Below, piece by piece: positions 1 through 11,341 of a DNA stretch of 64,000 nt. The notes beneath the pieces were generated by a model, which saw only the letters and a list, made by a program, of their open reading frames with translations, had not been told where the DNA came from and did no database searches. Position 1 is the first letter of the stretch. Each line of letters begins with the position of its first letter. Position numbers and translations under genes: made by a program. The stretch spans positions 62,001 through 126,000 of the forward strand of contig JADHYX010000005.1 in NCBI GenBank assembly GCA_027604685.1, read 5' to 3'. Source of the stretch: Lobulomyces angularis (taxonomy: Eukaryota > Chytridiomycota > Chytridiomycetes > Lobulomycetales > Lobulomycetaceae).

Positions 1-2172
1 TACAAATTTAGCAAACTCGGTTAATTTTTCGATTATGGCCACAGGAGAATTATTATTTTCTCTTTCTTTTCTCCTTCTACTAGCTGAGTTATAATTGATA
101 TTACAATTTGTGAAATCTTGTGAGGTCCTATTATAAGTGCGATCAGACTTTATATTCTCGGTAGAGTTAGATTGATCTGAGCTTTCTTCGAAAAGGTCGT
201 ATGGTTGATATAAATTGTTGTTAAAATAGGTGATATTCTCGTTAAGAACAATATTTAAAATTATTTGTTTTAAGTTTTTAATTTTTATTGCGGCTTCCGG
301 TATTTTTCTGGTAAACTCCAGCCAGTTTTCTTTGGGATCCAAATTCACCTCATCTGGTTCTTTTTTAAACGCAGGTCTTTTGTCTAATTCTGGCTCTGTA
401 TAATCAGGCATTGCAAGAATTGAATCCAGAGTTGTTTTTAGTTCTACCTGCTCCATAAAAGGAATTCCAATGGAATTGGCAAACGCTTGTGCCGAATTTG
501 GTGTACGAAATAGTTGAGGAGGATCAATGCAGTCTCCAAGCCCATCGGTGCTAAACAATACAATATCCTCTCTGGTTAACAGAACTTGCCCAAAATGTAG
601 GTTATTTCCTTTGCATCTTAATCCACTTTTGCTTACTCTCCTAGGCTGCTGCTTTATATCTGCTATGGTTGGTGAAGTAGCCTTTTGTGAAGTGGGCCTC
701 CCCCAATCTTCTTCACTCCAAAAATGCATTCCATAAAGACGCTTTTGATCTCCATGATGGCCTCCCAGTCCACCGGGTGTCGAGGAAGTATCAATTCTAG
801 CTTTTTCTGTTGATGTTGGTTCTTTTAGGAGAGAAACCCATTCTTTAGTTTTGTGCTGAAATAACTGTACTTCAACATCTCCGGTTACTGCAAAGCAGCA
901 TACATACTCGAAATCGTGTTGCTTATTCTCTAATTTCAATATAACAAAAAAACTGGCAGTTGTGGAGCCTGCTTCTTGAACATTTTTACAGTTTTGATGA
1001 CTCTTAACTATAAGCTTTTGGAGCCACTGAAATATAACATGTGATGAAAGTGAATTTAATGTTGAATCAACACTTGTTTTCTTGCAATTATTTTCTCTAA
1101 CATCATCATTCGAATCAAGTTGGGTACTGCGTTCCGTAACAGTGCTTGGAGTTAGTAAATTGAGTAACTCGTCAATCATTTGATTGACGGTTGCTAAAAT
1201 GATGTTGCTAGCAAGTCTTGGAGCAAACCCAGAACCGCTTCCATCCACAGTGGCACCTACTGCAATACCTTTGTTTACTACTACAAAGTAACCGTCATTG
1301 TTCGGGTCGCTAACTAGCACTTTTTCTTTCAAAACCATTGCCGGATCAGTTGATGTAGGTTGCACATACGGATAAGAAGCTGTAAGAACTGCTTGGTACT
1401 TTGATTTTTCAGTCTGAATTTCTTTTAAAAGGGTAAAATCATGGAGTGGATGCTCACTAGTTCCTGCAACTACTTCTTTGTTATTTATTTGGACGCATCT
1501 GAAATCAAATCGTTCGTCTACTTTATGCTTTTGCAAGCAAATCTTTTGTCTAGTCACCGAATTGGGTTGAATATATATGATTGGCAAAAATTTCCAATGA
1601 GAGCAGTGTGCTTTCCTTGTTACATTCCAATACTTTTCTATCGTTGCAGTATAAATTACTAACAGAGGGTCTACCAAATCCAGATGATTTTGAAATTTAT
1701 TAAATATTTTTTCCAGACGATGAATTAAATTTAAGACATCCTTGATGGTTTGGGTTTTTGAAATTTTATGATGCTGAATTTGATCAGGTGAGAGAGATAT
1801 TCGTTTTTGTAAACTTTTTTTTTTCGGTAAATCAGACTCACCATAATCTGAAATATCTTGCAGTTTTTCTAATTCTTGCTGCATTTCAAAGTATAAGTTT
1901 TTAACTAAATTTACAATTTGAATTTCTTCTTCGGTAAAATTTTGAGATTCAGGTAAAACTGCATTATTAAAATTTTCTTTGTCATTGGTTTTGAAAATTT
2001 TTCCTATTACTTTTCCAATAACTGTTGCCTTTTTTTTCTTTTTTAAAATAAAATTTTGTTGTATAGGTTTTAGTTTCACTAAAAGTGAAAATAATTGTTC
2101 ATCTTTTGGATACAACTCTAGCAGTGTTAGTTGAGTTGTGCTGGAAACTGGACTTAAAGAAAGTTCACTCAT
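1..2172 (-). CDS. PP2C-like (PPM family) phosphatase-domain protein, 3' end outside window
   Basis: The reading frame is open without introns from an ATG at 2172 to the window edge (724 codons), so the C-terminus is missing. The N-terminal ~270 residues are charged and unrecognised. The PPM-type fold then shows as GATVDGSGSG (residues ~345-355), matching the family's metal-binding DG.G position, then a TASFFV strand, and LFSTDGLGD (~600), matching the family's SDGlwD motif. Between them lies a Gly/His patch, GGLGGHHGD. The first acidic metal ligand region could be VSDPNNDGYF, just before GATVDG. The family dephosphorylates Ser/Thr with Mn/Mg. Whether this divergent member is active cannot be told, because not all metal ligands are obvious. 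It could also be a pseudophosphatase scaffold. Both neighbouring genes downstream are on the same strand but unrelated. Confidence 0.72.
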   Translation of the reverse strand, partial: MSELSLSPVSSTTQLTLLELYPKDEQLFSLLVKLKPIQQNFILKKKKKATVIGKVIGKIFKTNDKENFNNAVLPESQNFTEEEIQIVNLVKNLYFEMQQELEKLQDISDYGESDLPKKKSLQKRISLSPDQIQHHKISKTQTIKDVLNLIHRLEKIFNKFQNHLDLVDPLLVIYTATIEKYWNVTRKAHCSHWKFLPIIYIQPNSVTRQKICLQKHKVDERFDFRCVQINNKEVVAGTSEHPLHDFTLLKEIQTEKSKYQAVLTASYPYVQPTSTDPAMVLKEKVLVSDPNNDGYFVVVNKGIAVGATVDGSGSGFAPRLASNIILATVNQMIDELLNLLTPSTVTERSTQLDSNDDVRENNCKKTSVDSTLNSLSSHVIFQWLQKLIVKSHQNCKNVQEAGSTTASFFVILKLENKQHDFEYVCCFAVTGDVEVQLFQHKTKEWVSLLKEPTSTEKARIDTSSTPGGLGGHHGDQKRLYGMHFWSEEDWGRPTSQKATSPTIADIKQQPRRVSKSGLRCKGNNLHFGQVLLTREDIVLFSTDGLGDCIDPPQLFRTPNSAQAFANSIGIPFMEQVELKTTLDSILAMPDYTEPELDKRPAFKKEPDEVNLDPKENWLEFTRKIPEAAIKIKNLKQIILNIVLNENITYFNNNLYQPYDLFEESSDQSNSTENIKSDRTYNRTSQDFTNCNINYNSASRRRKERENNNSPVAIIEKLTEFAKFV

Positions 2173-2468
2173 TCTTTTTTCAACTTATTACTTTTTTGTC
2201 CTCTTTTTTTTTTTTTGCAATTTTGATGTCCTTGACAATGATTGGCTATTGTAACAACTGAAAAAAGTACGAGACAGATTTCAATCATGTATTTAATTTG
2301 CATAAACAGATAAATTCTAACAATTATCAGAGTTTTACTGCAAATTTTATATTTTTACAAGTGTAGAACATTTATTATAAAAGAGGTAACTAAACTTAAA
2401 AAAATAAAAAAGAGATACAGAATAAGAATGTTTAGGTTTTAATGAAAAATAACTTTTTTAAGTTTTGG

Positions 2469-5400
2469 TTATAGTTTGCGAATTTTATCTTTAGTAAAAC
2501 CTTCTGTTTCTAAGATTTCAACAACTATTGGTACCAGAAATTTATTTATAAATGCACTTATAATGATTCTTACCTAAGTTAGTAAATGATGCTGGTCCAC
2601 TTACAACTATACAAGTTTTATTTTCCGAGAGTGGCATTGTTGCTTTCACTATCTCTGAATCAATCTAAAGTAAAAAATTAAAAATGATATTTCCATAAAT
2701 TTCTTACATCTCCAACTAATCCTTCGTAATTATGATCAGCAACCTTCAGCAACTGTGTTATTTGAAGGCTTCCACCACTTTTTTTAATGCAGTCACTTAG
2801 GAGTTGTTTCGCAAAAATATCATTGTAAGTATTATTCACATTTAGTAGATGAATTTTGCTATTTAGCATATTTGTTGTGGCATCCCTTTTCGAATTTAAC
2901 AGATGATAATTTATTAACTGTAAACACGGAGTTAATCCAGTCCCACCTGCTATCAATCCTAAGTTATCCCAACAGCCATCCTCTGTTTCATGGCAAAGTA
3001 GAGGTACTCCAGATAAAGGACCTCTCAGATTAATTGAATTGCAAGCTAGTAAGTGTCGAGTCATGTCACCATCGTACCTAATTATTAAAATAATCTAAAA
3101 ATTTTAAGAAATTTTTTACATTTTTATCATAAACTCAATTGATCCTTGGTTTATACAGTTTATCGGACAATAGCTTCTAGTTATGACCGCTCCAGTAGAA
3201 GTAATATACCGAAAGTTAAAGTATTCTCCTGGTTTAATTTTTAGCGTTGAATTTTGGTCTGGAAAAGAAAATATAAAGGAATAGACAGGACGTTTACTAT
3301 TCCCCTCTGTTAATAATGTCTTGCTTTCTAAATCTCTATAAAATTCAACAGTTAAAAATTTTTTTTTGATTGATGTTCTATACAGTTTAACAAATTTTTC
3401 AGAAAAAATTAGTTTTTTGGAAAATCCTTTTTCTTCATCTGCAATTAATGTTGGACGAGATAGATCCAAGTCGCTTTTTTCCTCGTCCATTAATGCAATT
3501 TTTCCAACTGCTAACTTTTCTAACATAAATCTTCATTTTTAAAAATGGTTAGTGTCAAGTATCTAATTTCTTATTAGAATACCTTGCTAATCTCGAATGC
3601 TTATGAAATAGTTGACTATTTTTACTTCCAGTTTGAAAACCTTCAAAATAATTTGTTGCATCCTATTTTTTTTATTAAAAAATTGAAAATTTTTGTAAAA
3701 TAAAAATTACAATTCCTGTAACTTCGAGAAGAATGCTTTTTCCTCCAGGATGGCGATCAAAAACTTTCTGAACGTCATCTAAATTTAGCATTTTTAATTT
3801 CTTAGCAAAAAACCAATGCTATATATACATAGGGTATCATATATTATTATCCATTTTGCTCCAGATTCAACTCTCACATTTATTTCGTTCCTAAAGAAAT
3901 TCAAAATTTACTTTAAATTTCAGGTTAAAATTTTTCGCACCACTCAAAAACCGGTAAGTTCGCACTTGACGGATTAAAACCATTTGATGGTTTTCTTCTA
4001 ACTAATGAATTATTTGAAATTTTCAGATTTGGGTTTTTTAAAATTTTTCTTTTCTCATATTCGGCGAATGAAATCATCTGCGCTGGAATATATATTATTA
4101 TTCTTGCACATTGTTAGGTGATTTTCAAAATTTCTACAAATACTTACACCAAATATGCTAATGGCAATCCTTCATGAAGATCTGCTAGAACAGCTAAATC
4201 TCTACATCCCAAATAGCCATTAACTACAAGAAAAAAATCAATTTTGTAAATATTTGAAATTCCCTTACCAACTCCCAAGAAATACATTCCAAACCCAATA
4301 ATCTTGTGAATATTTCGTAGGAAAAGAGTATACTTAATAGTAAATCTAGTCGAAATTTTAAATGACATAAATCCTGTAAGAGAAACAAATACTATTGTTC
4401 CAATCATTACTAATCCACATATACTGTGCGCCGTAAGTCCTCCAGAAAAAGCATTCGTAACTAAAGCTGTTATTGCAATTACCACAGTCTACGAAATGGA
4501 TGAAATAATTTTAATTGAAGTTATAAGGTGAATTACATTAGAGGTAACAATTGACATTAGTGCTTGATGTATATCTAACCAAGTTCGAAGATTCGTATGA
4601 TATCTTGCGACATAAATACCTGCAGGGTACAAAAACCCAAAACTAATGAACATTAAGACTCCATGCATAATCAATGTGTTAACTCTTGAGCTGGACACTG
4701 AAACGGAAACCACCTCAATTATCGATTGTTTCAATTTCAAAAAATCAACTTCTAAATTTCCGCGTTGTGATGGACCATGATATTGTAGATTATACCCATT
4801 TAAATTATATGCAAAACTCAAATACTGCGTACCATTAACAATATCCTTAAATGTTGGACTTATTGTACTGGAAACTAGCGGTCTAGAAAATTGCAAAGAA
4901 ACTGGACCATCTTTACTTTCAGGATTTATATTTTTAAAGTTATTGATATTGGAAATTTCATTGAAGTCAACAAAACCAACGAATTGCCTTAAAAAATAAA
5001 TAGTTGTTCTAATAAATTATTGAAAAATATGTTACGAATGAGCATTTAATATATTCCAGCTTCCATTATTCTTGGTAAAAAAATAAATATCCATATCATT
5101 CATAGTTTTTCCTAATCCAAAGGCGAACCATCCAGTTGTATAATTTGTGGTAACTGTAAAAGTTATGGAGCCTTCAGATACACTCCAGTCCAATAAATAA
5201 TCCATTGTAAAACTTACTTTGTACGGAATTTTAGTCGCTTTCCGTGAATTGTCAGAAAATGTATTTACAGTTTCAGTTTCCAATATGAAAGGATTGTCAG
5301 GAAAGTTCTTTATTATGGTATTCAGATTTATTAGACTTCCCAATGTCATGCGCTTTAAGTCTTGCGTGTCTTCTTCATCTAATATGCCACTTAAATAAAA

Positions 5401-7117
5401 ATAGGGATCTCCATCTCGAATTCTCGTGAACTGCTCGCCGATGGAAGCACGAAATAATGGACCAATTGTTCCTACCCCATCGTTTTCTATTAAACCGCCT
5501 ATTGGATATTAATAAATTTACTACTTAATAATTTACTACCAATAAATGCTTCTATATTATTAACATTTTTGTATTCCTTTTTTAATATTTCTTGTAATTC
5601 AATGTTTGTTGTTAGATCAGACCATTCAGTGACTACTGGCAATCCAAATGCTTTTCTAGCTTCGTTGTAGGTGCATAGCCCAATATCCCTTGCTCTAAAG
5701 CAATAAAAAAAAAATATTGCACACTAATTTCACCTTTGCAAGGTAACTGCTAATAAATCAAAACCGTAAGGATTGTTAAAAGGTAAACTACTACGCAAAT
5801 CTTCAACATAGTTTAAATCAACTACTTGTTCTGGTTGTAAAATTGCTCCTCTTAAATACACTTCTATTCCAGAACGTAGGATATCTGCATAATTTTTATA
5901 CACAACATCCCTCAGTAACTAAAAAATGTGAATTTTAGGAAAAAGTAAAGAAGCATACCAAATGTCCCCCAGAATATGGTGAATTATTCTCATTGATTCG
6001 ATAAATTATTGTATTCACAGCAGAATGACCATATCTCATTGCAGCAGTTGAAAAAAATGTATCAATGGCAGGATTTACCGATGAGTTATAGCCAACGTAT
6101 TGCTCTAATGGTGATCCCAAAAGAATAGGTAGATACTACAAAAGTCAGATATAAGGTAACCAATGATACTCACTTGCTCATATGTGATTTTCTGCTTAAC
6201 AGCAATGGTCCATCTTCTAGATTTTTGAAAAATTTCTTCATCAGTCCAAGTTTCATTATAGCATTTTTTTAGATTTCTTGCCTTTCTATTATGCTCTCTA
6301 AGAAATAAAGTAGCAAAAATGTTTGAAGACTTAAATATTAGGGTAAATTCAAAAATTTCAATATTTCTTACTGGCACCACATTTGTGTTCGGCACACTCC
6401 AAATAAATTCGTTATTTCCAACAAGTGGAAATTCTCCTGTTTCATTATGTAAACTTTTTAACAATCCATCTTTAAATAATCTAACATCTTCAATTTTATT
6501 TCCGAAATAGTTTCCATTTCCATAAATTTCTGAAACGTCAATGAAAGGGGTAAAAGTGTTTTCCAAGTTAATTTTTCCATTAGTTTCACCAAACCTTACA
6601 GTTCTAGAAAAAGGAATTGTTTCATTTCCACTTCCATTAGGATCAAATGTAAGGTCACCTTTAGGAACTTTTATATCATCACTAACAGAGGAATTTCTGT
6701 TGGTCAAACTTATGTCCAAGTGCAGTTGCAATCCCCACTGTGGTAGTAGTTCTGATATAAACTTTTCTGTGTAAGATGTCTCCTGAACATTATTAAGAAG
6801 GTTGCTAAGTAGTCTTGCGGATGACAAATTTGATACTAAACTTTCTGTTTTCAACGTATTATTTTAAATGTACAAATTATATTACCAGGATCCGTATCTG
6901 TAAGCCTTGGAGGTGTTTTCCATAAATTATATTCACCAGATGCTCCATAATTTGGATGTTCTAAAAAGACGAAGTCTAAGCAGCAATTTTATAAAGATAT
7001 ACCTTCATTGCAGCCTGTACAATTATAGGATGCTATTTCCGAATTTTTATATGGAATCTGTAAACACAGAATAGTTGATATATGGGAACATAATAATAAG
7101 ATGAAGAAATTCTTCAT
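2469..7117 (-). CDS. Peroxidase-DOMON-cytochrome b561-cytochrome b5-FAD/NAD(P)H reductase chimera
   Basis: About 19 exons join in frame into ~1270 residues. After a signal peptide (MKNFFILLLCSHISTILC) comes a full animal haem-peroxidase domain (~40-540): LREHNRKARNLKK, YLPILLG, proximal-His motif AMRYGHS, ARDIGLCTYNEARKAFGLP and IRDGDPYFY. A DOMON domain follows (~545-690; TTGWFAFGLGKTMNDMD), then a cytochrome b561 core (~700-870) with the four expected histidines in IMHGVLMF, DIHQAL, AHSICGL and NIHKIIGF. Next is a cytochrome b5 domain (~895-985) with its ligands in DRHPGGKS and HKHSRLAR. Last is a cytochrome-b5-reductase-like module (FAD motif RSYCPI, nucleotide motifs GGTGLTP and SGPASF). 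Stop TAA at 2469-2471. By family logic, cytosolic NAD(P)H electrons would pass FAD, b5 and b561 to an extracellular acceptor (DOMON haem, peroxidase haem, iron or oxygen). The exact reaction is unknown. No stop or start interrupts the joins, so I read one gene, not several. Confidence 0.9.
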
Positions 7118-7845
7118 TGAAAAAATTTTGAAACGCGAAAAAAAGTTAACACAAATAGATAAATATATTAATATGGTAATTTAGAATGTTACCCAGTAAA
7201 AGGTCAATACATACCTGATTCCAAATTTGCCGTTGACATTAAAGAAAATGGTATGTACTTACTCATATGAAGTAAAAGTTATTTTCAAAGTTATTTTAGA
7301 CGTATTCATTTAGATTGTATAGTCTTTTGAATATAGAACTGTAATGTTGGAAATAAAAAAGGTCTATGTATAAATTTATTTTAGATTTTATGAAATTTCA
7401 TTTCATGGAAGATGGATTGTTCTAGTGAATGAATTTTCTTTTTTTTTTTAAAATATTCAAATATTGTTCAGGTACAGACTACTATTTGTGGGTAAGAAAT
7501 TGTCCCAAGGTTGAAAGAATACAGAGAAATTGCAATTATTTACATTTTAACGTTATTATTTTTAATTTAACTTAAAATATCTAAAAAATTAAAGTAACTT
7601 TTGCTGCAAAAAATGTAAAAAACTATTCCTCAAACCTTAAAAATGTCAACTTTGAAGATTTAATTTTGGTGGGGTGTAATTTTGGTGTGGTATTACTATT
7701 TTCGTTATTGGAAAAGGAATAATGATTATCACAATTGACTCTAAAAGCTTCAAAGTTGTGCGGCTTTGGCAAATAATTAATGTCAAGAAATTTTTCAACA
7801 GGGTCCTCTTAATGTTATTTCTACGTCAAATGGAAAAATATATAT
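7118..7845. other. Intergenic, no gene seen
   Basis: AT-rich spacer between the start of the redox chimera and the end of the LRR gene. I see no coding exon with family character. It should hold the promoter of the chimera (minus strand). Confidence 0.6.
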
Positions 7846-9139
7846 TTAAAAGAAAGTATTACCGAATTTCTCAATATGATAGTTCATTTTCCCAAAAATG
7901 GAGTACCAGAGGTCATGTCTCGATTTTAAAATGTCATCGTTGAGATAAAGTTCAGAAAACAAGTTTCTACGTTGTGGACCAAATCCCATTATCAGCTTTT
8001 TCAAATTATCAATGTCACAATTGAACCTTTTATATTGTTTTTCATTGAAAAACTTAAAAAAGTCACTTTTAGTGATTTTAGTTTCACTTAAATCTACCGT
8101 AATCAACTTTTTCAGTCTTTGCAAATTGATAATGGAATTAGAGGTAATCTTTGAATTCCTTGATAAATTCAGTATTAATAAGTTGGAAGTTGCTAAAGGA
8201 TTCTGGGATAATATAGGGGATATTAAAGTATATGTTCCTTGGTCAGAAACCCTTTTCAAAAAAATTTACAAAACAAAGTTTATTAAAATTACCGTGTTCC
8301 TGAAAGATTAAGTACAAGCAAGTTAGGCAGCTTAGAAATATATGGCATCATTGTATCATCAAAAAGAATATTTCTAAAATCCAATCTAGTAATATAGTTT
8401 GGAATTTTTATAAGATTTTGCACACTAGGAGTTTCCATTATTAACAAATAATTATGTTTTTTAAACTGCTGGGGAAATAATTTTAGAAGTGTTTGCATTC
8501 CCTAAACGAAGCATTAAAAAATATTATTTTGAATTTTTTTAGTACTAGGTTGGAAAGTGGAGCTAAACTTTGCCTTCTGATAGCATAAATGCGATGGCCA
8601 TGATTTTCCCAGTTAATATCGCCCTCTTCAAGCTTTAAATCTATCTTGTCAAAGCTAAAGGCTAAAATATTCTTTTAAGAAGATGCTAAGTAACGAAGTT
8701 TTTTAACTTCTTAAATTTTTTCAAAACCTACTATACAAGATTGGGTTAAACTTAAAAGTTTCTTGTTGCTTTTAAAATTATAACTTTTAGGAGCAAACTT
8801 AAATTTTTGGGTAGTATTCAGATTTGTTTTAGCGTGCACTTTTAGTTGACGATCTATTTCTTGTAAGGTGAGGGCTTCAGCTTCAAAACAACTGGATTGA
8901 TAATGCATAATTAGATCTCTATAATTTAAGTAATTTTTTGGATCAACTGGTGCAGCATAGTATCTTTTATCATCTCTTCCAAGCCTTTCGTCTGGATGAT
9001 TGAACTCTAGTCCCCGCATAGATTCCTTTATATTATTCAAATTCAAATTTAAAATTATATAGTTTAGTTTGGAAATGCATACAAATTCGTTTTTTACAGG
9101 TTCCACCTTTTCAAACTTTCTCTTCTTCATTTCTTTCAA
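7846..9139 (-). CDS. Leucine-rich-repeat protein, intracellular
   Basis: Four exons (start 9139; stop near 7846). The first exon is Lys-rich with no signal peptide. The second is short (FSFDKIDLKLEEGDINW). The third and fourth carry LRR-like strands: ITRLDFRNILFDDTMMPYI, LPNLLVLNLSGTR, NLLILNLSRNSKITSNSI and LKKLITVDLSETKITKSDF. The spacing suits the longer ribonuclease-inhibitor-like or LRRC42-like repeats better than the plant type found at the right end of the window. No enzymatic motif is visible. The C-terminus (SRHDLWYSIFGKMNYHIEKF) is unrecognised. A resemblance to LRRC42-type proteins is only a guess. First-intron phase was chosen to keep the frame open (donor at GTAG|gttttg). Confidence 0.65.
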
Positions 9140-9668
9140 AATGGTGTTTTTTAAAATAAAGATAAGGGTTTTACAGATGCAGTTGATTTAATGTTATTTC
9201 TTTTAAATCCTTATTCAGGACTTTGCAGTTTCTATTAGGCTGGAACAAAATGTTCATAAAGAATTTTCATTCAGCAGCACACTTTGTCTTTCAACAAAAC
9301 TTAGGGGATTGAAACGTTTATGCATTGATAACCCAACTCCACTTTATAAATATTTTACAAACATGCTATTATTTTATATTGTTATTTCTTTATTTCAATT
9401 TTTTGACTGCATTTAGCAGTATATGTAAAAGTGTAATATGTTTTCAAATAAAATTTTAATGGTAGCAAAAAGAATTTCAACTTGATTATATTATACTTGT
9501 TATTAATATATTATTTGATTACTTTTCACTTGATATTAATATATTATTTGATTACTTTTCACTTGTTATTTTATATATTATTTGAGTATATTAAATAACA
9601 GCCTGTAAAAATTGATATAATCTAAGTTAGTTCTCAACACAAAACTGTGTTTAAAAAAAAAAAACCAA
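9140..9668. other. Intergenic with tandem repeat
   Basis: No gene recognised. It contains the 33-base tandem repeat listed separately, in very AT-rich sequence. Confidence 0.6.
9495..9592. repeat. 33-bp tandem repeat, about three copies
   Basis: Units at 9495-9527, 9528-9560 and 9561-9592. The first two differ at one base (acttgT/Atatt...). The third is diverged in its second half. The common core is attaatatattatttga. Confidence 0.9.
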
Positions 9669-11049
9669 CTACTCTAATGCCAACAATTGCTGGCGAATAA
9701 ACTGGTTTTCTAAAAAAGTTTAATTAATTCATACAATTGATAATTTTACCAGGGTTGATAATGGAGGCATCAGTGAAACATTTTACAGCGCTTTCATACC
9801 ATTCCAATATCTTATCTTCATCTTTCTCGATCGCTGCCAACTGAATAAAAGTTTGACCCAACTATAAAAATACTTTTAGAAAATAAAAGTCAAAATATTC
9901 TATTAACTTTTTCAAGATGAAATGTACTACTTTCTTCCAAAACATTGGACTTCCGTGATGTCAATCTTTTTGTTAAGGCATTTAACACGTCAACTGCATC
10001 TACAAAAGCTTTATAGGAAAGAGCGGTTTCATTCAACTTTAGAAATCCTTGCCCAAGTTCATAGTAATTAGATCCTAACTCCTTATTGACCTTGATTTTA
10101 AGTTGTTCATCAACATGCTCAGTTAGACTATCTAAAAATTTTAGAGCCATAATATTGAAGTCTAATAGCTTTATCTTTATGTTCTTTAGACAGAATTTAC
10201 TTCGCTTGGTTGTGTTGGAATTACTTAAATTCATATTTAATTCAACCAGTAACAGCAATTTTTTCAAAAAATCCTTATCTAAATTTTTACTGCATTTTTC
10301 GAGCCCCTACAGTGAACAACACAATTAACCTTAACTCATAAAAAAATTTCTGCATACATCGTTCAATTGACTAAAAAAGTTGGTATACTCAATTCGCGCA
10401 TTCTTTTTTAAATATTTATCATCATTGATTAAAGGTACGTCATCTTTATCCAAAGAAACTCCTTCTTCGTCACTCTCGACGTCTTCTGAATCATAGAAAG
10501 TAGTAAACTTAGTTTCTCGTTCTTTTCTTTCGAAATCTAACAAACTTAACTTACATAAACAACTTTCAATCCAAAACTTATTATTAGATTCACAGTTTAG
10601 CTTTTTATAAATTTCTTGACTTTTCTGCAAATACTCCTCCAGATTTAAAAACTTTCCAAACTCAAAATAACATTCGCCCTTAACCACTTCATTTTCAACA
10701 CTATCATTTTTGAAAGGGGTTTCCGCATCTAAATTCTTTAAAATTAACTCAAACAGCTTTATACAAAAGTTTGTTTCATCTTCCTCCTCGTCTTTTTTTT
10801 TTAATGTAGAGGCAAAGTTTTTTGTAAAATTCAATAATTCTCTAGGAGGCAAAATAGCTAGCTGTTTACAAATTTTAAATTAAAAAGTATAATATTTTTA
10901 ACCTTTTCTAAATCATAATCAGCCTCTACACAGATAGAACAATTCTGAATTTGACAATCTTTTGAATGAGGTAATACCTCGAATGCATCAACTTTTGATT
11001 TCTTGAAAGGTCTACCGGACTCACTTTGGTCTTCCCGCAAATTTTTCAT
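9669..11049 (-). CDS. Helical-repeat (TPR-like) protein, possibly ETT1/NRO1-related
   Basis: Five exons give about 395 residues (ATG at 11049, TAG at 9669-9671). The N-terminus has a basic nuclear-localisation-like stretch (GRPFKKSKVD). The rest is mostly amphipathic helices, including TPR-like pairs: GECYFEFGKFLNLEEYLQKS, ELGSNYYELGQGFLKLNET, LGQTFIQLAAIEKDEDKILE and WYESAVKCFTDASIINPENQ. An acidic loop (DSEDVESDEEGVSLDKDD) lies near residue 170. Length, basic N-terminus and terminal TPR-like motif resemble the fungal Ett1/Nro1 family (translation termination, Ofd1 regulation), but I cannot confirm this from motifs. The second intron uses the gtatgc donor inside LND|V to keep the frame open into GLEKCSKNLDKDF. 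Confidence 0.6.
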
Positions 11050-11341
11050 TGTTAAAAATTGAAATCTTAATTTAAATAACAAACATTAAATGAAAAACGG
11101 TTTTTAAGGTTAAAGAAAGAAAGTAAGTATTTTCAAGGTTACAAATCTTAGATATAAAACAACACTAATAGAAAAATGGTTTAAGGTTAATAACCATAAA
11201 TCTCATTATTATGGAAAATTCTACTCATAGCATACTCTCTTAAGTTATATTCATACTATACTATTTGAAATTGAATTTGATATATATTGTTGCAGTAATA
11301 AATTTTTTTTTTTTTTTTTAATTAAAATATATCAATTTTAA

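Noticed and set aside
4144..6854. Separate peroxidase, DOMON-b561 and reductase genes
   Set aside because: Every junction has a short consensus intron that preserves frame and family sequence, with no terminator-like spacer, start or stop between domains.
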